Positions 23,418 to 29,901 of a stretch of DNA of 32,802 bases are shown here, piece by piece (position 1 is the first letter of the stretch; every line of letters begins with the position of its first letter). This DNA is from a virus: IMG/VR virus record IMGVR_UViG_3300012936_000079, positions 1 through 32,802 of that record; one strand, written 5' to 3'. Made by a program: the position numbers and the translations under genes. Below the pieces are notes generated by a model. That model did not search any database, had not been told where the DNA came from, and worked only from the letters and a program-made list of their open reading frames with translations.

Positions 23418-23692
23418 GTATGCCTAAAGGTTACAAATCGGAAAACGGTTATTCCACAGTTGTCAAAGCGGGAGGCAGAAGCTATAAAGAAATTGCAGAA
23501 GAAATGACTTCTATGGGTTTCAAAATGAAGCACTCAGCTGCTAGGAATATCTTGATTGAAGCTATGAAGAAATTTGCTGTTGGAGTTTGCGAGCTTTATG
23601 ACATGGATAATGAAGATATAAGCCGAATCGCTGCTGATCCTAGGTTTCAAGATTGCATTGCTTCCTATTTAGAAGAAGAGTCTATGATTTAG
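23414..23692 (+). CDS. Small helix-turn-helix protein, candidate separate sigma region-4.2 subunit
   Basis: A 92-aa protein that overlaps the sigma gene (ATGA), with AGGAGG just upstream, so the two are translationally coupled. Residues 22-54, RSYKEIAEEMTSMGF then KMKHSAARNILIEAMKKF, follow the sigma region 4.2 pattern (S/L-x-EIA--LG...R--I--A--KL). A helical acidic C-terminus follows, ending in a loop (LYDMDNEDISRIAADPRFQDCIAS). T4 gp33/gp55 and SPO1 gp33/gp34 are precedents for two-part phage sigma systems. The subunit role is inferred from position and motif. Confidence 0.72.
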   Translation: MSMPKGYKSENGYSTVVKAGGRSYKEIAEEMTSMGFKMKHSAARNILIEAMKKFAVGVCELYDMDNEDISRIAADPRFQDCIASYLEEESMI

Positions 23693-23700
23693 GAGAAATT

Positions 23701-24045
23701 ATGATAACTTTTGAATGGTACATTGCTAGAGCGAAAATTGATTTAAGCATTTTCTTTGAAAACAGAAATATAACTTCTGACGAGCAGCTTAAGCTTTACT
23801 GCGAGTCTAAGAATATAGCTCCTCCAGAGCAGAAATACTTCGAAGATCCCGTGGTAGAAGAAACCGTAGTAGAAGAACCAAAGCCTTTAGTTGAAGAACC
23901 AGCTCTAGTTGAAAAGAAGCCAACGCCCCGACCTAAAACGACTAGAAAGAGGACAACTAGAAAAAAGCCTCCAGCTAAAACTGAGACAGTAGAAGCTAAA
24001 CCTAAAACGACTAGAAAGAGAAGTACGAGAACGAGAAAGAAGTGA
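23701..24045 (+). CDS. Protein with basic TTRKR-repeat tail, probable DNA-binding
   Basis: A 114-aa protein. A helical N-terminal domain (MITFEWYIARAKIDLS...SDEQLKLYCESKNI) is followed by an acidic Pro/Glu/Val linker (VVEETVVEEPKPLVEEPALVEKK). A Lys/Arg tail has two copies of PKTTRKR[T/S]TR. The tail looks like histone H1 or HU-type DNA-binding extensions. The start is ATG 23701 with AGGAG 6 nt before. The frame continues upstream over the previous gene but that is unlikely to be used. Function unknown, perhaps DNA compaction or transcription. Confidence 0.7.
   Translation: MITFEWYIARAKIDLSIFFENRNITSDEQLKLYCESKNIAPPEQKYFEDPVVEETVVEEPKPLVEEPALVEKKPTPRPKTTRKRTTRKKPPAKTETVEAKPKTTRKRSTRTRKK
23932..24020 (+). 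repeat. 20-nt perfect direct repeat within the basic-tail gene
   Basis: The same 20 nt occur at 23932-23951 and 24001-24020, encoding PKTTRKR in both copies, 69 nt apart. They show that the basic tail grew by duplication. Confidence 0.85.
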
Positions 24046-24206
24046 ACTTAATTCAAAAATCTATGCTTCCCCTTTCTTTTTTCAACATCATCATATGCGT
24101 TGTTAGTTACGAATTAATTGATGGGAAGCTAGCTTTTCTAAACTTTCTCACAGCTTGCGTTTGTTACTTATCTTACATTTCTTCAAAAAGACTAAACGAG
24201 AAGTAA
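24042..24206 (+). CDS. Small membrane protein (54 aa)
   Basis: A short gene between the basic-tail protein and the deformylase-like gene. It starts at GTG overlapping the upstream stop (GTGA) and its stop overlaps the next ATG (TAATG). The translation MNLIQKSMLPLSFFNIIICV, then VSYELIDGKLAFLNFLTACV and CYLSYISSKRLNEK, has two hydrophobic segments (about 9-25 and 31-46), probably a two-TM hairpin. No family was recognised. The exact overlaps on both sides are the main support. Confidence 0.6.
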   Translation: MNLIQKSMLPLSFFNIIICVVSYELIDGKLAFLNFLTACVCYLSYISSKRLNEK

Positions 24207-24796
24207 TGGTTTATAGAAAAACTTTAAAGTGGAATAAAATTGATTTAAATAAAAAAATATCTAAAGTTCAAATTAAAGATAGGGAATCTTTAAAAATTGA
24301 TCTCTTTGATACTTTAAAGATAGAGAACAGAAAGGTAGTTTCGGCCCCTGAAGTCGGTTTACCTTTTGACGCAATAGCTTTTTGCGGATCAATACTTCAT
24401 GAAAAAGATAATCTCGTCTGTCTTTTTAATCCAAAGTTTTCCTTCTCTGATGAACAAGAAGATTTTTCTCAAACTTGCCATACTCTTCCAGGTTTTAGAG
24501 CTATTGTAAAGAGATATTCTAAAGTCTTCATAGATTCCGAATCAAGCGAAGGCGTTAAAAAAATTCAATTGAGTGGTAAAACAGCAGCTGAGTTTCAAAA
24601 ATCCATGGATTTTATCTATGGAAAAAACTTACTCTCGAAAGTTTCTAATCTAAAAAGAAAGATGTACTTAGATAAATTCAGGAAGAAGATTCTAAAAGAA
24701 AGCAAACTAGGAAGAGACAAAGAGAGAGAAAGCGAAATAAAGTCTCTTAAAAAGAGAAAAATCAACAGGATTAAAAGGAAAGCAAAGAAAAAATGA
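24206..24796 (+). CDS. Peptide deformylase-like protein, active site lost
   Basis: A 196-aa protein. The order of motifs follows peptide deformylase. VVSAPEVGLPFDAIAF (44-59) stands for GxGLAApQvG and VCLFNPKFSF (71-80) for the vliNP strand. FSQTCHTLPGFRAIVKRYSKV (88-107) replaces EGCLSxPG and keeps Cys91. However, QHEIDHLxG is replaced by QKSMDFIYG (131-139), so both metal-binding His and the catalytic Glu are gone. It is therefore probably not a deformylase and may have become a ribosome- or peptide-binding protein. A 50-residue very basic tail (KKRKINRIKRKAKKK) supports RNA binding. Start at ATG 24206. An upstream in-frame extension overlaps the small membrane gene. Confidence 0.75.
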   Translation: MVYRKTLKWNKIDLNKKISKVQIKDRESLKIDLFDTLKIENRKVVSAPEVGLPFDAIAFCGSILHEKDNLVCLFNPKFSFSDEQEDFSQTCHTLPGFRAIVKRYSKVFIDSESSEGVKKIQLSGKTAAEFQKSMDFIYGKNLLSKVSNLKRKMYLDKFRKKILKESKLGRDKERESEIKSLKKRKINRIKRKAKKK

Positions 24797-25080
24797 GTGA
24801 TTATTATTTAGAGTCATGGAAGAGAAATGTACTAATAGTGTCGGGAAAGTGCCCAGTTGATTTAACTGGTTCTTCTTTTGAAGAAGTTGAAGAGTGGATT
24901 TTAGCTCTTGAAAAGAAGAAAGGCCAAGGGACTGAATACAAGCCAACAGTGTATCGATACTGGGCGCGCCGCTTCTTCGGGGATGATAAAGAAAAATTAG
25001 AAGAAATCAATGACAATATCACAGCGGTAACCGGAGAGTCTGCTAGGATATTCGATTATATGACAGGGTACAAAGATTGA
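24793..25080 (+). CDS. Uncharacterised small protein
   Basis: A 95-aa protein overlapping the previous stop (ATGA) and the next TTG start (TTGA). It has an aromatic start (MSDYYLESWKRNVLIVSGKC), a helix SSFEEVEEWILALEKKK, a basic patch YRYWARRFFGDDKEKLEEI and a helical end (TAVTGESARIFDYMTGYKD). Not recognised. Mixed charged and aromatic residues suggest a folded soluble domain. Confidence 0.65.
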   Translation: MSDYYLESWKRNVLIVSGKCPVDLTGSSFEEVEEWILALEKKKGQGTEYKPTVYRYWARRFFGDDKEKLEEINDNITAVTGESARIFDYMTGYKD

Positions 25081-25352
25081 AAAAAGGAGACTTAGTAAAA
25101 AGGATAAAAATATCCTCAGAGTCTTTTTACGATGAGTTACCTGTAGGTTCTTGTGGCGTGATTTTAAGAGGTCCATACGAAAAAAATATAACTGACATTC
25201 TTTACAATCACAAACCATGGCTAAGAGATGGAAGCGCTAAGTACGTCGTCCTTAAAAGGGTTATAGATATAATCTTCGAAAATAACGTTTATAAATACTG
25301 CATAGCGGAAGATTACGAGAGGATGAAAATTGAGAAAAACAATCACATTTGA
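25077..25352 (+). CDS. Small SH3/KOW-like protein
   Basis: A 91-aa protein starting MKKGDLVKRIKISSESFYDE and continuing LPVGSCGVILRGPY, the pattern of a small beta-barrel (GD-V...G--G-I) used in ribosomal or hypothetical SH3-like proteins. The rest is strand-rich (AKYVVLKRVIDIIFENNVYKYCI). TTG start (TTGA overlap). Another short protein with the same kind of start (KRGDLV) lies just after the next gene, so the two flank the IMP dehydrogenase-like gene. Confidence 0.65.
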   Translation: MKKGDLVKRIKISSESFYDELPVGSCGVILRGPYEKNITDILYNHKPWLRDGSAKYVVLKRVIDIIFENNVYKYCIAEDYERMKIEKNNHI

Positions 25353-26340
25353 TGATGTACTACTAGTTCCAAAATATTCTGAGATTTTATCTAGAAAGCA
25401 AATCGATCTTTCAGTCGACTCTAAGGACGGTTTTCTGAATTTAAGTTGCCCGTTTGTTTCTAGTCCGATGGATACAGTAACTGAATCTGAAATGGCCGTA
25501 GCGATAGCTAACTCCGGAGGAATTGGAATACTGCATCGATACAACACTATAGAAGAGCAAGTAAGAATGTTGAAAAAATCTTCAAGTGTACTAGCAGGTG
25601 CAGCTATCGGAGTTTCTGGAGATTATCTAGATAGAGCCGAAGCTTTATATTCTGCTGGTGCTAGGGTTCTATGCGTTGACGTTGCTCATGGACACCACGT
25701 CCTAATGAAAAAAGCTTTGTCTGAGTTAAGAACAGTTTTCGGAAATACAGTTCACATCATGGCTGGAAACGTTGCGACTCTTCAGGGGTTTAATGACTTA
25801 TCAGACTGGGGAGCTGACAGTATCAGAATTGGCATTGGGGGAGGTTCTATTTGTTCTACTAGGATTCAAACAGGACACGGCGTACCAACCCTGCAGAGCG
25901 TCTTAGATTGTGCTAAGTCTGACAGGGATACTCTCTTAATAGCGGATGGTGGAATGAGAAGCACGGGAGATGTTGCGAAAGCTATAGCTGCTGGAGCACA
26001 TTTAGTAATGTGCGGTTCCATGTTCGCAGGAACTGAAGAATCTCCGGGAGAAGTATTCTCTGCTCCGGATAGCAAAAAATATAAAGTTTATAGAGGGATG
26101 GCTTCAGTAGAAGCGCAAAGAGATTGGAAAGGTAGTCATAATTCAGTTGAGGGTATTTCAACGACTATACCTTTCAAAGGTTCTGTAGTTGATATTATAA
26201 ATTTAATGAAGAAACAACTTTCTAGCGCTTGTTCTTACTCTGGCGCTTTTAATTTGAGAGAGTTCTATGAAAATTCTGAGATCATAATACAGTCTAGCTC
26301 TTCCCAGCTAGAGAGTTCAACTCACATTTTAAGAAATTGA
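25330..26340 (+). CDS. IMP dehydrogenase / GMP reductase family enzyme, no CBS domains
   Basis: A 336-aa TIM-barrel enzyme of purine nucleotide metabolism. Visible are [14 protein letters not shown] (6-19), [13 protein letters not shown] (44-56), GGIGILHR (63-70), GNVAT (146-150), and the catalytic loop [13 protein letters not shown] with Cys175 (usual GIGPGSICTTR). [21 protein letters not shown] and [13 protein letters not shown] are also present. IMP dehydrogenases usually carry two CBS domains, and this one has none, making it GMP-reductase sized. The flap and C-terminus ([16 protein letters not shown]) do not settle which reaction. It likely adjusts guanine nucleotide supply in infected cells. 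TTG start overlapping the previous gene by 23 nt. Confidence 0.92.
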   Translation: MRKTITFDDVLLVPKYSEILSRKQIDLSVDSKDGFLNLSCPFVSSPMDTVTESEMAVAIANSGGIGILHRYNTIEEQVRMLKKSSSVLAGAAIGVSGDYLDRAEALYSAGARVLCVDVAHGHHVLMKKALSELRTVFGNTVHIMAGNVATLQGFNDLSDWGADSIRIGIGGGSICSTRIQTGHGVPTLQSVLDCAKSDRDTLLIADGGMRSTGDVAKAIAAGAHLVMCGSMFAGTEESPGEVFSAPDSKKYKVYRGMASVEAQRDWKGSHNSVEGISTTIPFKGSVVDIINLMKKQLSSACSYSGAFNLREFYENSEIIIQSSSSQLESSTHILRN

Positions 26341-26501
26341 AACCAAAATTCAAAAGAGGAGATTTAGTTCTAGACAACCGAAATGTTTGCGGCTTAGTTT
26401 TAGATTCTATAGCGACTGAATTTGGAATTTTTTACAATGTGCTAATGAGCGGTAAAATCTTATCTTTTGTTGAAGAAGATTTAGTGAAGAAAGAAAAATG
26501 A
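26337..26501 (+). CDS. Small SH3/KOW-like protein (54 aa)
   Basis: A short gene that fills the gap exactly. It starts at TTG overlapping the IMP dehydrogenase-like stop (TTGA) and ends overlapping the next ATG (ATGA). The translation [20 protein letters not shown], then VLDSIATEFGIFYNVLMSGK and ILSFVEEDLVKKEK, is strand-rich with GDLV...G-V, ending in VEEDLV, a typical small SH3-like barrel. It resembles the protein at 25077 in its start. Function unknown. Confidence 0.65.
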   Translation: MKPKFKRGDLVLDNRNVCGLVLDSIATEFGIFYNVLMSGKILSFVEEDLVKKEK

Positions 26502-26836
26502 ATCTAATTTACGGCGTTTGCTTAATGCTGGTACTGCAAGTTCTTGTGTGGGTTAGCGCTAATGGACAATTCTCTGAATACTTTAAAAACTACAACACTC
26601 TTTTCTTATGCATGGCTTTAGCTTTACCCGTCTCTGTTTGCGGTTATTATGGCTCTAAATTTTTATATGCAAGTTCAGAATCAGTTTGGTCAATCAGATT
26701 TATAGGCTTTGGAATTTCTTATTTGGTTTTTCCTTTTATGACTTGGTATCTTCTTGGAGAATCAATGTTCACGGTTAAAACCTTATTGTGTATATTTTTG
26801 TCTCTCTGCATAATACTTATTCAAGTATTCATGTAG
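26498..26836 (+). CDS. Four-TM small membrane protein, SMR/DMT-like
   Basis: A 112-aa protein with four hydrophobic segments: about 3-20 (LIYGVCLMLVLQVLVWVS), 34-50 (TLFLCMALALPVSVCGYYG), 65-82 (IRFIGFGISYLVFPFMTW) and 92-111 (TLLCIFLSLCIILIQVF). Segment 3-4 with FMTWYLLGESMFTVKTLLCI resembles the end of small multidrug-resistance / DMT half-transporters (LGE before the last helix). The conserved SMR Glu of helix 1 is absent, so transport is uncertain. It could also act at lysis or in superinfection control. Confidence 0.72.
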   Translation: MNLIYGVCLMLVLQVLVWVSANGQFSEYFKNYNTLFLCMALALPVSVCGYYGSKFLYASSESVWSIRFIGFGISYLVFPFMTWYLLGESMFTVKTLLCIFLSLCIILIQVFM

Positions 26837-26847
26837 GAAGGTGAGCT

Positions 26848-27087
26848 TTGCGAAAATACATTTTTGCGCTAACATTTTTTTCTTTTGTTTTAATGGGCGC
26901 AGATCCTAAACCTACGAAGACAAAGTTTTATAATTTTGATGATTTACTTATAAACGGCGAGTATAAAAAACCTCAAGTTCTTTATACTGACGCACGCCAA
27001 AAAGTAAGATTTGACAGGCTTTTGAAGTTGAAAAAAGACTTTTTGCCAAAGTTGAAAGATACTGAAAAAGATCCATCGTTAAGGTAG
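26848..27087 (+). CDS. Small secreted protein with signal peptide
   Basis: A 79-aa protein with a Sec signal peptide (MRKYIFALTFFSFVLMGADP, cleavage near MGA). A mature part follows: KFYNFDDLLINGEYKKPQVL, then YTDARQKVRFDRLLKLKKDF and LPKL. From memory, the pattern of an E-x-x-x-P-Q-V strand followed by ARQK-RF-RLL-LK--F-P resembles short proteins of Bdellovibrio and myxobacteria, which would hint at the host, but I cannot verify this. TTG start with AGGAAGG 6 nt before. Confidence 0.68.
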   Translation: MRKYIFALTFFSFVLMGADPKPTKTKFYNFDDLLINGEYKKPQVLYTDARQKVRFDRLLKLKKDFLPKLKDTEKDPSLR

Positions 27088-27094
27088 AAGAAGT

Positions 27095-28405
27095 ATGAAA
27101 GTGACAGAAAAAGAACTAAGAGATTATATTAGCGAAACCGTCAGAGACGAACTGATAAGTAATGATGTTTTTTCTAAAAAGATATTTGAACATTCTTACG
27201 TCACCGGTGTCCTTGGTATCCCAGTTCCCCTAAACGAATCTTACCCATATTCAGAATCTTTTAGAGATCAAATTATTCAAGAACAAATTTTGTTAGAGGG
27301 TTTTTTCTCTGATTTTAAGAAGCTAGCAGGAGATATGAAAAACGCTGCTTTAGCTTTAAGGTACATTGTCGCTGACCCCGGAAGGATCAAAGACTATGTT
27401 GGCATTTTACTCAAAACGATAAAAGATCAATACCAGAAAGCCATTGATTGGATTAAGCAAGTAACTGATTCTTGCGAGCTGCTTGTTGAATTTGCAAACG
27501 CTATAGCGGATTTCGCTCAGAAAATCACTAAGTACATCACTTCTTTAGTTGAAAAAGTTAAAGCGATTGTTGAGTCTATCAAGACAAGAGTAACTGCAGC
27601 TATTAAAAAAGTTCAAGGAATGGCCGGCTGGAAGCAAGCTTTGATAGGCTCGGCGGTCACTGTCGGTATTGCTTTTGTTTGGCAAAAACTTCAAGAACAA
27701 AACGCGATACAAGATGGCTTGAAAGAAGTTGGAGCAAAAGTAAAAGAAGCCGCCCCAGTTATAGAGAAAGCTAAAAAATTCTTTTCTAATAATCCTGAAA
27801 AAGTTAAAGCTTTGAAATTTGAAGGCTTAGATGAGAGTGAATTACCAGCTTTGGCCGAAGTCATTTACGGTGACGCTGAAAGAATTGACGAATTTTTTGG
27901 TAACATTTTTGGTAAAAAGAAAAAGAAAGATGATGAAGAATCTGAAGAGAAATCTGGAGATTCTGAGAAAGGTGAAGAGGGCGACAAAGAAGAAGGCGGC
28001 ATATTAGGTCAGATAAAAGGAGTTTTGAAATCTCTTTTTGACTTAGCTAAAGAAAAGATTATGGGATGGGTTAATGAGCAGCTTGACGTAATCAAAGATT
28101 TTATGAAATCTGTGGCAATTGATGCTATAACGACAGTCGTCGGTGGCGGAGTGATGAAGCTGTTTAGCTGGATGGGTAAAGCTTTTAACGGACTCAAATT
28201 CGTCTTTGAATACTTAGGACCACCGCTAAAGAAATTTGCCGGAATGATGAAAGGCGATAAAGATCAAGATTTAGAAGGGGAAGCTCAAGAAGCTATGGCT
28301 GGAGAAGATGATCCAACAGAAAGTTTCAGAAAAGATTTACCTCTCTTGAGAACTTACATTAGGCAGAAACTAATTGTTTCTCAAAATAGTAACTTATCAT
28401 TTTAA
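27095..28405 (+). CDS. Probable head-packaged protein with leader peptide and long helical body
   Basis: A 436-aa protein. The N-terminus MKVTEKELRDYISE matches the MKITKRQ-type leader with I-S-E at 12-14. Residues 70-265 are long amphipathic helices (KDYVGILLKTIKDQYQKAI, VEKVKAIVESIKTR) with one hydrophobic helix near 184-197 (LIGSAVTVGIAFVW). Residues 275-305 are a charged tract (KKKKKDDEESEEKSGDSEKG). Residues 305-400 contain a second amphipathic/hydrophobic set (AIDAITTVVGGGVMKLFSWM). The C-terminus has LLRTYIRQKL, resembling the second leader type (LLREYIRQLL). Leader and context suggest capsid packaging. The amphipathic helices could interact with membranes after injection (inference). 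Confidence 0.75.
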   Translation: MKVTEKELRDYISETVRDELISNDVFSKKIFEHSYVTGVLGIPVPLNESYPYSESFRDQIIQEQILLEGFFSDFKKLAGDMKNAALALRYIVADPGRIKDYVGILLKTIKDQYQKAIDWIKQVTDSCELLVEFANAIADFAQKITKYITSLVEKVKAIVESIKTRVTAAIKKVQGMAGWKQALIGSAVTVGIAFVWQKLQEQNAIQDGLKEVGAKVKEAAPVIEKAKKFFSNNPEKVKALKFEGLDESELPALAEVIYGDAERIDEFFGNIFGKKKKKDDEESEEKSGDSEKGEEGDKEEGGILGQIKGVLKSLFDLAKEKIMGWVNEQLDVIKDFMKSVAIDAITTVVGGGVMKLFSWMGKAFNGLKFVFEYLGPPLKKFAGMMKGDKDQDLEGEAQEAMAGEDDPTESFRKDLPLLRTYIRQKLIVSQNSNLSF

Positions 28406-28419
28406 GTTTTAATAATTTG

Positions 28420-28439
28420 AGCTTTAGTTCTATAAAGCT
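28420..28439 (+). other. Short perfect hairpin (7 bp stem, 6 nt loop)
   Basis: AGCTTTA (28420-28426) and TAAAGCT (28433-28439) are perfect inverted repeats in the 52-nt gap before the PAP2 gene. No U-run follows, so it is not a standard intrinsic terminator. It may be a processing or mRNA-stability hairpin. Confidence 0.4.
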
Positions 28440-28457
28440 AACTGGGGAAAAGGGAAG

Positions 28458-29213
28458 ATGGAAATCTTACGTGAATACATCGCTTCAATTTTAAAATCTT
28501 CTAGCATCTTAGTACCCCCTCCCCCACCCATAGAAGAAAGATTAAAAGAATTAGATTATATCCAATCGCAAAGGATTGAACCGTTTAATGAGAAAGAACT
28601 TCAGGAAAGTTTAGACAATGATATAGGTGGGCTTTTCAACTACGTTACCGAAAAATACGAAGGTAAAAATTGCTTAGGCTATGTAAATGAGTTGAAAAAG
28701 AAGATTGAGCCTGTAATTCTTTATCACAAAATGTATTTCAATTCACCCCGGCCTAATCAATTAGCCGCTGCTTACGGTATTCCTTTTGACTACGACAAAT
28801 TAAGTTCAGCTCAAACTCCTTCATACCCCTCTGGTCACGCTGCTCAAGCTTATTATATAGCTGAAAAACTCTCTGAAATTTTTCCAAATTCTAGTGGAAA
28901 ATTTTCTCTTGTTGCTGAAATGATAGCACAATCTAGAATCGATAGAGGAGTTCATTTTCCATCTGATATAATTTCCGGAAAAATTTTAGCTGAGAAAATG
29001 TTGTTGGTTGATTTAGAGAATATTAAAGAAGCCGCTGTAGTTCGTATTGACCCAAAAGCAGATAGAATGCTGAAAGGTGTACGTTCCGCATTAGGGGAAA
29101 AAGAATTTATCGCAAGCTTACTTGCAAAGATTGATTCTCGAGATTTAAAAAGAATGCTTCGGTCAATTGCACATGACAAAAATTTAGAAATTGATGGAAT
29201 TCAATATACATAA
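28458..29213 (+). CDS. PAP2-superfamily acid phosphatase with head-targeting-like leader
   Basis: A 251-aa protein. It opens MEILREYIASILK, the LLREYI-type leader, then a Pro run (PPPPPIEE). The phosphatase domain has all three PAP2 motifs: K91...SPRPN (97-100), YPSGH (123-127, His127) and SRIDRGVHFPSD (159-170, nucleophile His166 and Asp170). It resembles soluble class A acid phosphatases and has neither a signal peptide nor clear TM helices. Leader and neighbours suggest that it is packaged in the virion and delivered into the cell. I-E-E near residue 27 is a possible protease site. The substrate could be a nucleotide or lipid phosphate and is unknown. Confidence 0.85.
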   Translation: MEILREYIASILKSSSILVPPPPPIEERLKELDYIQSQRIEPFNEKELQESLDNDIGGLFNYVTEKYEGKNCLGYVNELKKKIEPVILYHKMYFNSPRPNQLAAAYGIPFDYDKLSSAQTPSYPSGHAAQAYYIAEKLSEIFPNSSGKFSLVAEMIAQSRIDRGVHFPSDIISGKILAEKMLLVDLENIKEAAVVRIDPKADRMLKGVRSALGEKEFIASLLAKIDSRDLKRMLRSIAHDKNLEIDGIQYT

Positions 29214-29223
29214 AGAGGTTAAG

Positions 29224-29901
29224 ATGAAAATCACTAAAAGACAGATTAGAAGAATTATTCAAGAAGAATTTAGAGACATTTCAGAAAAGAAAGATCAAAA
29301 CGATGATGGCAAGAACGATTTTTCCGATGTCAAAATCGCTAGGATGAAAGCTTCTGGTATGTCCGATGATGAAATTAAAAAGAAGCATCCAGAACTATTT
29401 GAGTCAGACGTTTCTCACCCGAAAGTTTATGGTGCTCCTCAAGGAAGTAAACGCGATAAACAGCTTGATGCGACAAAAGCAGATCTCAAAAGTGGAGACC
29501 CTGAGAGAGTTGCAAGAGCTTACCGCAGGAGAGAACGTATGGAGAAAAAAGAGAGAGGTAAAAAAGGTTTCAAAAATAAGCCTAGGCATGATACAAAAAA
29601 AGAATCTTACTTGAGAGTTACAGAATCTGAACTAAGGGAATCTATTCGCACAATATTGCAAGAAAAACTTAGTAAAGCGACGAAAGCTACTCTAAAAAAG
29701 AAAGCTGAAAAGAGAGGTTTGACTCCTGGTTCTGTTTATGCCGAATTTAGGAAAGGTTTAGCAGCTTGGGCTTCTTCTGGTTCGAGAAAAGGGATGAGCC
29801 AACATCAGTGGGCTCACGCTCGAGTAAATTCAGCGACTCCTTCAAAACCGTGGGCTGTGGTTAAAAAATCAAAAGCCAAAAAGAAGAAGAAAAAGAAATG
29901 A
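29224..29901 (+). CDS. Two-leader protein: MKITKRQ leader, Ca-loop-like segment, second leader, DUF5824-like domain
   Basis: A 225-aa, very basic protein. Leader MKITKRQIRRIIQE (1-14) ends I-Q-E. DQNDDGKNDFSDVKIARMKASG (about 23-44) contains a DxNxDGxxDF loop like EF-hand or dockerin calcium loops. A basic linker follows. A second leader-like helix, RVTESELRESIRTILQE, ends L-Q-E near residue 144. The C-terminal domain GSVYAEFRKGLAAWASSGSR and MSQHQWAHARVNSA resembles what I recall as DUF5824, then a poly-Lys tail. Two leaders in one chain suggest a polyprotein cut twice by the prohead protease. Start at ATG 29224 (GAGG 6 nt before). The earlier in-frame start overlaps the phosphatase gene. 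Confidence 0.78.
   Translation: MKITKRQIRRIIQEEFRDISEKKDQNDDGKNDFSDVKIARMKASGMSDDEIKKKHPELFESDVSHPKVYGAPQGSKRDKQLDATKADLKSGDPERVARAYRRRERMEKKERGKKGFKNKPRHDTKKESYLRVTESELRESIRTILQEKLSKATKATLKKKAEKRGLTPGSVYAEFRKGLAAWASSGSRKGMSQHQWAHARVNSATPSKPWAVVKKSKAKKKKKKK

Noticed and set aside
23653-23700. Upstream TTG start extending the basic-tail protein
   Set aside because: It would overlap the previous gene by 40 nt; ATG 23701 has a good AGGAG and a sensible N-terminus.
24155-24205. Upstream start for the deformylase-like protein
   Set aside because: The added hydrophobic residues come from another frame of the small membrane gene; ATG 24206 fits the TAATG overlap.
25290-25297. TATAAATA, identical to the T4 late promoter, upstream of the IMP dehydrogenase-like gene
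   Set aside because: It is a single copy inside a coding region of an AT-rich sequence, and other genes lack it.
28420-28439. Intrinsic terminator before the PAP2 gene
   Set aside because: The hairpin is real but no run of T follows, and the same gene string continues.
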